Positions 1 to 12,684 of a stretch of 64,000 nt of DNA are shown here, one piece after another. The notes under the pieces were generated by a model. It made no database searches. It was given only the letters and a program-made list of their open reading frames with translations, and had not been told where the DNA came from. The position numbers and the translations under genes were made by a program. Source of the DNA: Ifrita kowaldi (taxonomy: Eukaryota > Chordata > Aves > Passeriformes > Cinclosomatidae); NCBI GenBank assembly GCA_013398055.1, contig VZRS01001718.1:105232-169231 (forward strand). Reading direction: 5' to 3'. Every line of letters starts with the position of its first letter. Position 1 is the first letter of the stretch.

Positions 1-340
1 GGCCCGACGGGGAGACTCCGCTCCCTTGGCTCGGCTCCCCGGGGGCTCCCAGCAGCGGGGCTGGCTGGAAGCGAAGGCCAGGGCGGGGAGGCTGAGGAGA
101 AGGAGCGTCCCCGCTCGCTCCCCTTCCCTGCTGAGGCAGGAATGCGAGGGACGGCGCCCGCCTCTCGCCGAGGCTGCCCGAGCTCGGCCGGCCTGCAGCG
201 GCCCGGGGGAGAGGCCCAGGGGAGCGGCGACACGGGGCTTTTGCTGTGATTTTCCAGCGGCAGTCCTGTCTTCAGCATGCTCCTGCCCACAGGAGAAGCC
301 CCGCTTAGGGGGCTGTTCTTGCTTCCCCCCAGTTTAAGTT
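1..340. promoter_or_regulatory. CpG island, cut by the left window edge
   Basis: The first 240 bases hold about 25 CpG dinucleotides and are visibly GC-rich. CpG is scarce in the rest of the window, and GC falls sharply after about position 240. This is the usual look of a vertebrate CpG-island promoter or first exon. Human synteny places TNFRSF11B divergently to the left of COLEC10, so this could be the TNFRSF11B 5' end transcribed leftward. I found no TNFRSF11B coding sequence, no convincing start codon for it and no clear splice donor, so the gene assignment is inference only. Open frames run through the island on both strands, but GC-rich DNA has few stops and they carry no recognisable motif. 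Confidence 0.65.
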
Positions 341-3300
341 AGAAAAGGGCATTTTTCTAAAGCCTTAAGGATCAAACCCTGCTGTTCGTGGCTCCCGGGA
401 TTGCTCCGAGGGCTCGATGGAAGCCCCGGGGAATCCGTGTGTGCCAGGTGTGGAGCAGAGAAATGGTGCAGAGAAAGGATTTCTTCTCCCAACCTGCAGA
501 GAGCCATAAAGGATTATGGGAGCCTGTGGGATCCTGGGGTAGAAGCCAAACCTAGATGTGCCTCCAGATTTCACAGATGGTTTTCTCTCCCTTTTCACAG
601 GCCAGACCAAAACCTCAGCTCTGGATATACCAGCTCTTGAGCATTTGAAACTGGGGCCCCTGTTGGCACTGGGCCGTGCAGTTTTGCCCCTTTGAGTCAC
701 CAGGCTGAGCAGGATTGGCATAAGAATGAGGTGGAAAAAGCCTGCATATTGTTTCATAAAAATTCAGCCACACTGTCTGGAAACCATCATCTTCAAGGAC
801 AGCCTCAGACATGCATCCTTACAAATCCATAACCATTTGAACATGCATCAAGCATAACCTAAGATTGAAACAGATGCTGGTTACACTTGTCACGATGATA
901 AAAGTTCAAGACGCTTGAATTAGTAGTAAGTTCTCCATAAGAAGTGATGTGCAAACTGGCACAGAAACCCTGCCACCCGAGGGAGCATTGCTGGCATCTG
1001 TTGGGAAGCAGTCACCCCTTGATTGGATGATGCAACGTTCCTGTAACCTTTTCAGAACTTTTAAGTACTTTAGCATTTATTCTTAAATATATTTATGAAC
1101 ATACTGCCAGATAAAAGCACAATAGTGCCAATAAACAAATTCTACCTGTATGTTCCTCCATTTTCATTGTGGGGCAGGGGGAAGGACTGTTCCTGACATG
1201 GACACCTTTGAGCATCTCAGAGTAGCTATGTGTGAGTATGGTATTCTTCACAGAGGGACCAACTTCCAGTGTCAACCATAATGCTACAGCAATTCCATTA
1301 GCAGAAGTTATTAAGCTCTTAAGCAGAAATTTAAACTAAACTACTTTTATCCTCTCAAAGGCCAGGAGCTGGACATGGAAATGTGTCTCTTCTGTTTGGA
1401 AGCAGCTCCAGTGTCAAGTCAGGGGCTCCTGGGAGGTAGGTGAGGCTGATTGCTTCCATCTCAGATACAGCAGAAAGAAAAGCACTCAACCCATAGCAAG
1501 CTCCCCGTGGTTAATTGACACTGTTAAATGAATTTCAATGGGCTTTGGATGGGGCTTATGTCTTCTCATTGCTGGTACCAGCCATAAATGGCCAACAGCT
1601 GGCTCTGTACAGAAATAAATCTGCAGCTCATAAGCCTATTTAAACAGGTTAATGTGTATGCACAATAGTGTTCATATCAGAATTTTCTAGAGATGGAAAT
1701 ATTTTATGCAATTAGCCCGACCAGAAAACAAATCAAAAAGCCATTAAAATTCTTCAGCTGAAAATGGCGCTATTGTTAAGCAGGGGCATCTTCTTCAACA
1801 CAACTATTTTGTGTATATTTTTGTTCAAAGTTAGATATGCTGACTTCTCTGAAAAGATGTTTTTCATCTCTAAGCAGTGAAAAAACTGACAGAGGTTAAT
1901 GAGAAGAAAACAGCTCCTCCTCAAGCTCATTCAGTTAAATGGAAAGGGGGCAAGGTGTATCTGTTTCAATGACGATTGCAGGTTTGGACAGCTGCTAAGG
2001 AGACCATCATCTTAACCATACATGAACATGAAAGTTTCAACTATCTAATCTCATTGGAGTCTACAGAGCTGGCTGTGGATGTTAGGAGAGAACTGTATGC
2101 TTGTACTTAGCATGTTTGATCCTGAAATCACATACACAATAAATACAGGATCCCACACTGCCATTTTCAGTGTCACTTTCCAAAGAAGAACTGTGCTTTA
2201 ACAAGGTTTAAACTGCAGTTTGAATGTTTTCACAAGTGTTTTACAATGTTGCCACTTTGCCTTTGGGAATTAGTTAAGATGTGCTTTTGCAGAGCATAGA
2301 ATCATAGGACAAGACAGTAAACCCTGTAATAAACACTTGTCCATGCTACAACCAAGTTGTCCTCAGCAGTGTTTAAAAGAACTACGTTTGTTACTACATG
2401 ACATAACAGAGAAGGGACACAGCCTGAAAATATTTTTTAAAAGTTAAGTGCCTAAATTATTCATTATTCATAGTATAGTTTACGAAATGTCATAGGAAAA
2501 GAAACTAAAAAATCAGGTTTTCTTCTTTCACTAACAAACCTGAAGTGCTGAGTGTTACAGGCATTAAGTACTCCATTCCATTCCATTCCATGTTACAGGA
2601 ATACAACTAGCTTATTTTAATTGTCATTAGTTAAAAGTGATGTAGAAACAGCCCTCTAGTTAACAGAAATGGTTCACTGCAACTTAGTACATAAGACTGG
2701 AGAAAAAGCACAACTTGCATTGGGCAGACTGAAGGTTACCAACAGTACGTTGCTTTCAATCTGCAGTGACGTGCTTTTGGTAGGACATCAACTTATTGAT
2801 TTACCAGTAGTCATATTTCCAGACAGGTATTTATCTTTCCCTGGTTTTTATCCTCACTATTTGTATTGCTGTCCTGGATGTTATTATTGTTGTAAATCTA
2901 TTTTTGTTCCCATGCATCATTATAATCACCAGGTCTATAAATGGCTTTGCTCTCCAGCCTGTCTGATATCTGGAAAAATTCGCAAGTCCCGACCAGTGAG
3001 TTGGTGCTGGCAGGTGAACACTGCCTCGCTGAGTCATCTCAGTATATCAGTGTGATGTTTATTGAGCCCAAGCAACAAACAGTGGGAAGACTGTGGCTTC
3101 AGGCTTGGGACGTAGAGTTCACCACATGTTGCATTTAGAGAACACTCAGAGACTCGTCATTAAGAGATTTCTGTCAAACTAAGGGGAAGAGGAAAAGGGA
3201 ATCTCAAAAAGATCGATTGGGTCTGAAAACAAACATATTAGTAGCTGCAAGAAGGAAACAATCTGGCATTCTACCATGCTATTATAGCTGTTCCTTAGAA

Positions 3301-3872
3301 ATGAATCTCTCTCTTTAAATTACAAGAGCTGATGACCTGAACTATCCTGAGAAAGCTTTGAAAATGGAGACTTAAGGGAAACTGTTAATCTGCAGGCAGT
3401 GTGGTGGTGCAGGTAGCAGGAAAGCATGTCTCAGATTTGGCCAAAATAGGAGAAAACCTTCTGCAGCTATTTCCCTGTCCTTCTTCTCTCATATAACTCA
3501 GAAACCTTGGGGAAAAGATTTCATGCCAGTATATACTGAAGGAAGAGAAAAGGTATTTAGCTAATAATGTTGTTAAAAGAAAGTTTATGCATATGTGATT
3601 ATCTTTGTTTTAACTGTGTGGCTTGTTTTATCTTGTAAGTGGATTTGCCTCATTTCTTTAATTGAGACTTTGTCTTGTTTTGTAGATCTGAGGCAGATAC
3701 ATGGGGCCAGTATACAAAATGGAAAATCCCACTTGTCAAACTGTGCCCAGAGAAGGAAATATGGAGCTTGTCCTATTAAAACAGAACTTGATTTGGATTA
3801 TAGGATTTGAAGGTTGCAGTGGAGGAACTGGAAAATTAAGTCACAAAAGATATATAGCATTATCATCCCCCC

Positions 3873-3873
<1 letters not shown>

Positions 3874-3920
<47 letters not shown>
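3874..3920. repeat. Poly(A) tract, 47 bases
   Basis: An unbroken run of 47 A residues preceded by a run of C. Such a length is unstable and its true size in the genome may differ. No retroposed gene body is recognisable immediately upstream. Confidence 0.95.
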
Positions 3921-3922
<2 letters not shown>

Positions 3923-6900
3923 GAAACATCTTCTCCAACTTCAAAGCAAAGAAGGACACATATTCTTGCTGTTTGGGCTTGTCTACCTAGGGAATTAAGT
4001 CAGTTTGTGAATCTGAAGAGTGCTGGTTCCCTGTATGAACACCCTTTGTATAAACAATTTGAACTGGATAAGATCAGATTCCTACCCTTCAGATGACTCA
4101 GATCCCCCTCTTTGTATACGGGCCACTAAATTGCTGCACTGTCAGTTTACATCCCAGCCTGCTTCACAGTCACTCCAACCTACGGGCAAACCAGCATGAG
4201 CATAAGGAATGCTGAAGAGCTGCGAACTGAGAAATGACAGTTTTATTTAGCCATTCCTGCCCTTGCCATTTTTGGCCTTGAATTTCTTCCTAACTTGATC
4301 TCTGTGACATCAGGAAGCTTGGGGCAATGATTCAGATCCTTCAAGTATTCAGAAACCTTTGAAGTTTTCTGAAAAACTCAGTCGTAAACTCCATTTGATA
4401 AGAAGGAATTCATTGTTCCCAGAATCAACATTTCCAGTTAGCACCAGTACTCCAAAAGAGAAAGAGACAGCACATGTTTTACCGAAAGCTATGGAAACTG
4501 GAACTGAAACAAGACAAGCTTTAGCCAGTAAGGTTTTCTGGCTAACAGGTTTTTCTTTTTTGTCTCTACTAATTTGCTTGCTACTCTATAATTGAAGGTC
4601 ACTGGTTAAGGAAAACGGTCCTCTTAGCTCATGAGGGCCATCTGCAATTTCATTGCTTTCAGTCTGACTTCACTGTGTATATTTGGGCAGTATTAACATG
4701 GCACCAATTTTCCCTCCTTCTGCTTTTCCATATACACAGGATTGTCAGGCCAGAAATGATGCCACTCTCGGTCTTCAATGAATTTTGCATGGAGATCTGA
4801 GGTTTTTTTGCTACGTGTTCTGAATTCAAATCTCTCAGACACGGGTTCATTCAACTGTGAACCAGCTATTGGTTTATGCAGCTTGATGGACAGCCTGTAT
4901 AGTTTACATCCAAATGGTGTCACCACCTGTGGACTGCTAGGCTCTCCCCTTTCAACCAGGAAAGTAGTTAAAGGCAGTTGTCATCCATGAGAAGAAGCTG
5001 GCTGCTCCTGGACACAGGACCTTGGCTGCTTCTTGTGACAGTAAACATCTACAGTACAGCAGGGGCTTTCATTGCTGAAGAATCTGAAATGCAGGTGAGG
5101 TAAGAGACTGGAACCTCAAGTGTAGACTTGGCTGAGGTTGGACAGAAAAACCACTGTGAGAGAGTACAGTCTTTTAAAGAAATCAAACAAAATAAGAATA
5201 TTTGGTATAAAAGCAATATCTTTCAGCTGCAAATATCAAGCAATCTGCATGACAATTCTGAGTTACACAGATACATAGATAACATTACAAATACAGTGTT
5301 TGCAGACACAGACCACTGCTTTTGTCCTTATTTATAGAAAGTTCCTGGCTTTGCCATCTGTCATATCAATGCCATGCTGCTTTGAATTTCTCCAACAGCC
5401 TTTCCTTTTCCCACTGAACTGAGTTAAAGCATCTTGTCCACACTTTTGAGAGTGACATGGTCCTTTCCCTTGCTAGTTATCTTCACGTCTCTTTTCATGT
5501 GGCTTCTGTTTCCTTTTCCATGCCACTGAGGCCAGCCTCAGCTCACCCATTTTCCCCCAACCACCTCTATGTCTTCGTCATTCATAAATCACCCTTCTTA
5601 AATGAAGTTTGAAGATTCTTTACTTACTACTCTACCCACCCTCTCTGGGAGCAATGAGTGTTTGATGGGCAGGCTGTAAGTGTGTGCAATATATGTGCAA
5701 TATATATGTGTACACATATTATAAAAAATGAATGTACTTCTCTGCCTTCTACTTGCTGTACTTTTTAAAACATTCTAAAATTTCTTCAGTATGCTGCCTT
5801 CCTCAGACAGGTTGTGCAGCACACCCACAAAAAACCCTCATTTACAGCTATACTCAGAAACAATCACAATAAAGTAACAAAATCAATAATGAACACCCAG
5901 TATTTCCACCCCAAAATGGCTGTCAGAATTTATTTGAAATTCCTTGTACAATGTCAGATCTGCAGCTTCTGGCTTCAAAGGAAGTGAGTGCAGTGGTGCA
6001 AGCCAAGAAAAAAAGGAGGGACCTTCGTGAAGTAACACAGAAGGACTATGTAATTTGTGGATGATGGCAAAAGTCACTGGGAAAGCTTGCCATGTCCCTG
6101 CAGAAATAGCACATGCTCATGTACTAAATGCTCTGAAGCACCTTTTAGGTAATTTTGTTTGTGGCCAGACTTCAGGCATAATAAAGCTTTTGTCCTTTTC
6201 TTGGCAGAGAAGGTTGAAAACCAAAAACAGGAGGGGGGAGGAGATGGAAGGAATTTCAAACTCCTCAGGAGAGGCATTCCAGCTGGTGTGGACTGTGCTA
6301 CATCCTTCCTGGATGCTGCAGTGCATTCCTTTGTTTCCTCTGACCAGACATTTTCTTTTGTTTAGTCCATCAGTGCCCTGCAAAGTATGTTGTACCTCCT
6401 CGGCAACGTGGAAGCCATTGCACAGTCTTTATCTTCCAGCTCTGAAGTTTCCCCAGATTTAGCATTTTTATCACATGCTGCCCTTTACTCACTGTATTCA
6501 AAGAACTGTTAATTATTGTTTTTAATTTCTCTTACTCAGCACTGGGACATGAGCTAAATTAAGCTTTGGTGGAAGCCAAACTAACTGTCAACTTCATGCA
6601 TATTTATTCTTCATCACCATATACGTAGCAGGGTGGCACCCTGAGAGCAACAGCACAGATTCCAGTGCTTCACCCAGCAGGGACCAGGACTTTTAAAGAG
6701 ATTCCCCAGAGTCACTGATTATTGTCCACAAGGGAATGTGCTGATTTAAAGATTTTGCATCTACCATACTGTGCCTCAGTTAGCACTGGGAGTTTGCTGT
6801 ATTTCATGCAATGTGAATTTTAAACACTGAACATTTGATTTCTCTGTGTATGTGTGTGTAAGATGCACCTCCTCCCTGAATCCACCTTTATTAATCCCTC

Positions 6901-6995
6901 CAAAAATGTATAAACTTCCCTCTCAGCTTTCTTCAAAGCTTGTCCTCTCCCAGTGGGATTTTGATTTTGAAGCTTACCCTTAACTTTCTAGCCTC

Positions 6996-6999
<4 letters not shown>

Positions 7000-7026
<27 letters not shown>
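7000..7026. repeat. Poly(T) tract, 27 bases
   Basis: An uninterrupted run of 27 T. On the minus strand it is an A tract that directly follows the end of a long open frame (about 7455 down to 7030), which raises but does not establish the idea of a retrocopy. Confidence 0.95.
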
Positions 7027-10000
7027 CTGCATGGAGATCTCCATACACTTCCATGTTTCTAGAGGTACAGGGATTCTTCTGGCCTGCTCTCAGACTAGGC
7101 AATACGACTTTGTACTCTAAGACAAGTTTGCACATTACCATGCTCCTTTTCAACCAGTATTCAAGAATATCACTACTAGGACAATTATCAAAGGAGCCAA
7201 GGGTCAGTGGTGATGGGCCATGAACCAGGCTCCTTTCAGTGAACAAGAAATTAAAGGTTCCTCCCAAGCTTTTAGCCAGAAGCCTATTTTTTAGCAGGCG
7301 TAAAGCAGAACTTGCTTGATAAATCCATGTATTGCAGGTTATGGTGTCCACTTGATCTTCAGTGAAATTTTCCAGTAAGTAGTCCTGCAGCTGTGAGTGC
7401 AACTGCAGGAGATGGAAGCATGGCTCCTTGGCTAGGTCTGCTCTTGGACTGGCTTAGGACTCAGGAGCCTTGAGAAGTGGAAAATAAAATGAGAGGAAGT
7501 GAGTGTTCACCCTATTAAAAAGTATTAACACACAAAAGATCAATATACTTTTTCCTATGTAAAAACAGATATTGCAAACAAGAAAGAATAGCAATAATAG
7601 TAACAACTTTAAAGTGCCCTTTCAGTTAAAGAATTCAGTGCTGCTGCTTTAAATTGTTGATGCTGACTGCACAAGGAAAGCTAACATCATTCTGATTTGT
7701 TGTGAGAACTTCTCCCTAAAATGTAAAAGCCTTTCTTATCAGACAAAGCCTCTCCCTTCTCTGCTTCTGCCATCTTTTTTCATATTGCTATAAAAAGGCT
7801 AACAGTAAATGTCAATGAAAATGAAGGCAATGTGGAAATACATAGAAACTGCTGCTCTGGTCTTTTTTTTTTTTCCCCTGTGAATTCTTTTAAATAATTT
7901 TGATCTGCATCCAGAGCAGTTTATGGAGGCACAAAACAGTGCATGTGGAACAGCAGGCAAGAGCGTGGAATGAATACTAATGCACTCAAACACCCTCCCC
8001 CAAGATCTCTAAGCCTGAAAAATCCTTCTGCAGCATAACTGCTAGCTCCTGTGAAGTTGCTTATATCCTCATGGAGGAAAGTCCTTTAGTATTTAATAGA
8101 AAATTATTATGTTCTCATACACTTTTTGAGCTGTTAGAATTTAATACAAAATTTCATCCTTTCCATGTAGTAGCTTGGGAAAAAAACCTCTACAGACTAT
8201 CATGAATAAATTCTAAAATGTTTTTAGGGAAGACTTTTCAGGCCAATAATACTTTTTATAGGACCTGTCTGAGTACCCCTTGATAAATAAAATGTGATTA
8301 TTTCCACAACAGCAGAATCTTGAACTAAACTGATTTTACAGGTAGATTTACTAGGACAAATTTTGACTGTTCAGTGTAAGAGGAGAACAGAAAAGGGCCA
8401 CCTGTGAAAAACAGAAGAAAATGGAAAAAAATAAAAAAAATTACCCTTTTTCCTGAAAAATATATTATAATTTCTCGAAGGCTAACTTAAATTATTTAAA
8501 CCTTTTTGGCAGAAAATGCCACAAAAGGCCTTTCTTTATCTTCTAATTTCAGAGGTCTAATTACAATCTGATATATCACTCAGAGATGCCAGCTGAAGTC
8601 AGCGAGGTGCAGAGCACAGAGTCTGGGGCCAGACTGGTATCAGAACATTTTTTTTCACTAAACCATTAATTCTGTGAAAGGGTCTATGTGATGTCTGGCC
8701 TGCAATAGCAGAAAACTCCAGTCAGTGGCATTCTCTTTTCTGCTCCCTCTGCCTCCCATTTCTCATAAATTGGAGGTTCATTTTTCCTTCCATTTTGCCT
8801 ATATAATGACTTTACATGTTCAGAGTGTAAATATACTTAGTTAACCATCTGGGAGGACAAATGTAAAATTTCAGCCTAAGTGTGCTTTGGATACCTCTCT
8901 TTCCTTAGACTCTAGGAACTCCAAGGACAAAGTGGCTGCTGTTCCTGCTTATATACAGAGTTGGAAATTGCAAAGAGACAAAAAGCATCACAATTCCACA
9001 ACTAAAGACAGCAGATTTACTATTTATAAACCTTGTGTGGCATGGGCTGTTTGCAGATGTTTGCTTCCCCGATGCCATTTCTCCACAAAAGGGCAGGGTG
9101 GCCCAGTGTAAGGCTTTTGAACGAGCTGACTTCAGTTCTCTGCTGGGGCATCACCTCACCCATGCACTCCCAGCAAAACATCCACACTGGTGTCCAAGTT
9201 TTTTTGGCTCTGCATGAAGAAATGGGATCTGACAATCTTGCAAGGTGGAGCCTGTCATTTATATTTTGCCTTTTTAAAAATTCATTTTGGGTAAAACCCC
9301 ATATACTGGTATTGCTAACGGCTGGATTCTGCAACGAGAGGAGCTATATGATTACCTTGGGTAGGCAACTAAGAAGTGGTGCTGACAGGCCTTGGCATTT
9401 AGCATGCTGACTGTGACAATGGAAAGATTTATTCAAAACTACTGCATCAATTAGAGTCTGTATTTTATTTCACTGCAATATGCTTCTTGGTGTTTTGCTT
9501 TGTAGCTTATTTAGCAAAATAAGCTCCCTGTTGAATATATCAGCTGACTGTTAAAATGAGTGAAAATCCATGGCTTTCCACGGCAGCACTGCACAGAAAA
9601 GAGAAAACCAAATTAAATCCAGATATGCTGGTGAGAAGGGTGAAGGAGATTCATCAGCCACTCTGGCAACAGCAAAAGCCAGACAGTGATGGTTATCTCT
9701 CAATCTCCCTTCTCCCTGCCTCCTGGTGGTTGGAGTTGATTCAACAATGGGAGAGGTCAGAATCCAAATTAACGATCTCTTTAATGGAATCTCATTGTCC
9801 CACAGTGAAGAGCTGTTTCTTCTCTCCCCTCATCTCCATTTATGTTCAGGCAGCCTTACCATCTTTCCCTTATTTCACCCCTCCCTCCCTCCATCTTCTC
9901 TCCGAAATGGAGGAGGCATAAAGCTATGATGTTGTTTGCTGCACTAACATATTCACTTTCATTGCAAGTTGTGACATCTCTGTTGAGGCCTGTCTCGACT

Positions 10001-12354
10001 GTTTGCATTTCATACTTCCCTGTTTTACATTAATCACAATGGGACTATGACCTCTTGAATGTTTTCCAAATAAATAAAGTCTAGGTAAGGTCAAGCATGA
10101 GGCAGTGGCACCCCACCCATGAAGAGCAGAGTGTCAGGCACTACTTTAAACATCAAATCAGAACTCCAGTGTATGGTGCTGTGCTACTCCCTCACCCTTT
10201 TTCTGCTTAAGCAATAGCCATCAGTAGTGGTCAGAATGGCTGCATCTGTGTTGTTGGACTCTGGAGAGACAGACAACAACATGACAGCTAAGGGCTATAA
10301 GTCTTGCTCAGCAGCTGAGGGCTAGTTGAGCATATGCCAGCCAAAAAATGGCTGGTATGCAGATACCACTGTAAATCAGTCAAGTTATCCCTTAACTAGT
10401 GGACAACCCAGGACTTGTTTAACTCTCCTGCAGAGCAGCAGAGTTGCATGCCAGGATCTCCCCTTGAGTGGGGATGCCTCCCAAGGTTACTCCTCAAGGC
10501 TGAGAGAATCCTTATCACATCAGATACCCAGCAGGTGAATTTGGAATAGGAGCACTGAAACTTTGAAATCTTAGCAAAGCGATGTAAAGGCCTATTGTGT
10601 ATCTATTACCATTTAGACATAAACCATTAACCAACTCTGGGACTGAGCCTGAATCCAGCCATACCTGAAAATCCCTGCTGGGAAGGAGTTTAGAATGCAA
10701 GGGGATCCTTTCTGAACCTCATGACTCAAGGGAGGGTCTCCTGACAGTTTTGCCCGACGCTGTCCTCCATGCAGCACATACCTTGCCATTGAACCTTGTT
10801 ATGCCACTTTCACCTTTACCTTTGAACTTTGGTAGCTCACTGTCCTATACCAACAAAATGCATCATTGCCTCCGTCTTGCGAGGGAAGTGCACGACCCCA
10901 TCTGAGACAAGGTGAGACTCTAATCATGTCAGCGTCCCCCACACTCCAGCTGGTTTCATTGTATGCCAAGGCCTCATTCCTGCGATATGTAAGGACATGG
11001 GCAACTCTAAGTGTGTCAGTGGCCCGATGCTTTGAATAGGATTACTCACACTCTGAAATACCTTCCTGAACTGGAGCTTCAGTATTGAGTTGAATAGCAG
11101 AGAAAAATGCTTTTGAGATCAATTGAAAAAGTGCTAATTCAAACCCCATGTAAAATGTAGGCTAGTCTGAACAGCTACGTTATTTCTCTAAAAAAATATA
11201 CAGCCATCTTGGCAGAGCTCGCTTGTTATTGAATTCATTTTTATATGTCAAGTTACGGGAATGTAATAATACCTCATATTTTTCTTTTTTATGGAAACTA
11301 TGCAAAAATACTTGAAGTTAACAAATGCTAACAACCTTTAGTAGTCTTCAAAGCACAACTAGAAAATTAACTTTTTTCTTTATGATGGTCCTATTTAAAA
11401 ATCACAGATAGACACAACTTCTTTCCCTCTGAAAAAATGGGAAATCTTTTGAAGTAGTGCATATCAATGAAAGAAAATGCAAGTAGATATGGATCAAATA
11501 GCACCAATACGAAAGTAGTTATAGATCAAATAACGTTTTTGTTTTACTGCCAACCCTTGTGGAGGTCCTTTGCTTTCTCAGATGTTGAATAGTTGCTTGG
11601 GACAAACTTTGGGAATTGTGTGCATTTGCCCACCATTGCATTTGTCCCACTGACTTTTCTGTGAAACCACAGTTTGTGGTACCTCCTAAGGGCATTCACA
11701 GAGAAAACTTTGTGCATCGTTTTAGGGGTGTTGAAATTACTGAAATGCTGTGAGTAAGAGACATACAGGAATTTCCCTCACCAGCAGGAGATGAAGTAAA
11801 CAAGTAAGAAAATTCAATTTCATCATAAACCCATTGGGGGTTGGGGTTGGGTCACCATGTCAAGCAGTATAGAAAGAATAGCTTGGTTTCCATGTTCATT
11901 AAAGAGTATTCCTCTCTGCTGAAACTGCAAGCAAGAATGCTAATTAGTGCTTGCCACTCTCCATTGGACCGACACTGTGAGATGTCTAAATATTCATCTG
12001 ACTAAAAAACTGTAGCTTTTTGTGACCTAACTTATTTCTGAAGCAATTATTTAGAAGTAAAAAATTATGCTTTCCTTTTTCAAAGCCTCTCTCTCCATCT
12101 TAAGCTGTTCTAATTTTGCAAAAAATGCACAATTAGTTCTTCCAAAACCCACAATCACTTATTCCTGCAATATCATATTGATGTTACTCAAAGGATCACG
12201 TGACAGCTGTAACACTTTGCACTGAAACTATGGGCTGGATTAATGGTATTGGCCACATTAATGAACTCCAGAGCTGGAGAGATCATTTTGCTTAGCAAAC
12301 TTGGTTGCTTGTACAGCATAGATGATGCAAATGCTTTGTGCTCACTTACAGAAA

Positions 12355-12684
12355 ATCACAGAATCATAAAATAGTTTGGGTTGGAAGGGACCTTTAAAGG
12401 TCATCTAGTTCTACCCCCACATGTGGAAATCACAGAATACTTAAGGTTGGAAGGGAACACCGGAGATCATCCAGTCGAACCTGCCAAGGCAAGGTCACTT
12501 AGAGTGGGTGACAGAAATTCTTCCAGGTGGATTTTGAATGTCTCCAGAGAGGAAACTCCATGACCTCCCTGGGCAGCCAGTTCCAGTGCTCTGCCACCCT
12601 CAGTGTAAACAAGTTCTTCCTCCTATTGAGGTGGAACTTCTTGTGTTTTAGTTTATGGTCATAGGTCCTTGTCCATTTTGAATA
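12355..12684 (-). mobile_element. CR1 LINE 3' ends, two joined fragments, minus strand
   Basis: The segment begins with the reverse complement of the CR1 3' end (CACAGAATCATA..., then GGTTGGAAGGGACC). At about 12428 a second CR1 3' end begins (ATCACAGAATACTTAAGGTT) and continues to about 12684 through the conserved CR1 3' block on small protein-free sequence, with its 'CCTCCCTGGGCAGCC' stretch. Two CR1 3' ends in the same orientation, about 75 bp apart, mean that one copy was inserted in or beside another. Both are severely 5'-truncated and noncoding, which is typical of CR1. Confidence 0.9.

Larger units (their letters stand above)
341..12354. other. Intergenic DNA, no gene recognised
   Basis: About 12 kb of mostly AT-rich sequence with no recognisable exon series, RNA gene or young transposon. 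The landmarks are a long A tract at 3.9 kb, a T tract at 7.0 kb and a short TTCCA run near 2575. Several open frames of 80-160 codons occur (3.6-5.0 kb on both strands, 6.06-6.46 kb plus, 7.03-7.45 kb minus). They match no family I know, and their lengths are those expected by chance at this base composition. Confidence 0.5.

Noticed and set aside
26..337. 103-codon frame in the CpG island, and the opposite-strand frame running off the left edge from about 288
   Set aside because: GC-rich DNA has few stop codons; the translations are low-complexity and arginine-rich with no recognised motif.
365..757. 130-codon minus-strand frame next to the CpG island
   Set aside because: No motif or matching splice sites; the length is within chance for this composition.
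3595..4096. Open frames at 3595-3810 and 3701-4096 (plus strand)
   Set aside because: One spans a 47-base A tract that is read as polylysine, and neither shows a recognised motif or a consistent exon structure.
4313..4595. Open frame on the plus strand ending in a hydrophobic segment (KVFWLTGFSFLSLLICLLLYN), preceded by an acceptor-like CATCAG
   Set aside because: It resembles a tail-anchored protein end, but it has no family match I know, no partner exons are evident, and about 90 codons without a stop is common by chance here.
4624..4985. Minus-strand frame with protein-like composition (GCKLYRLSIKLHKP and EWHHFWPDNP), with one TAA inside
   Set aside because: About 100 codons open is expected by chance in this much sequence, the frame has an internal stop, and I recognise no domain.
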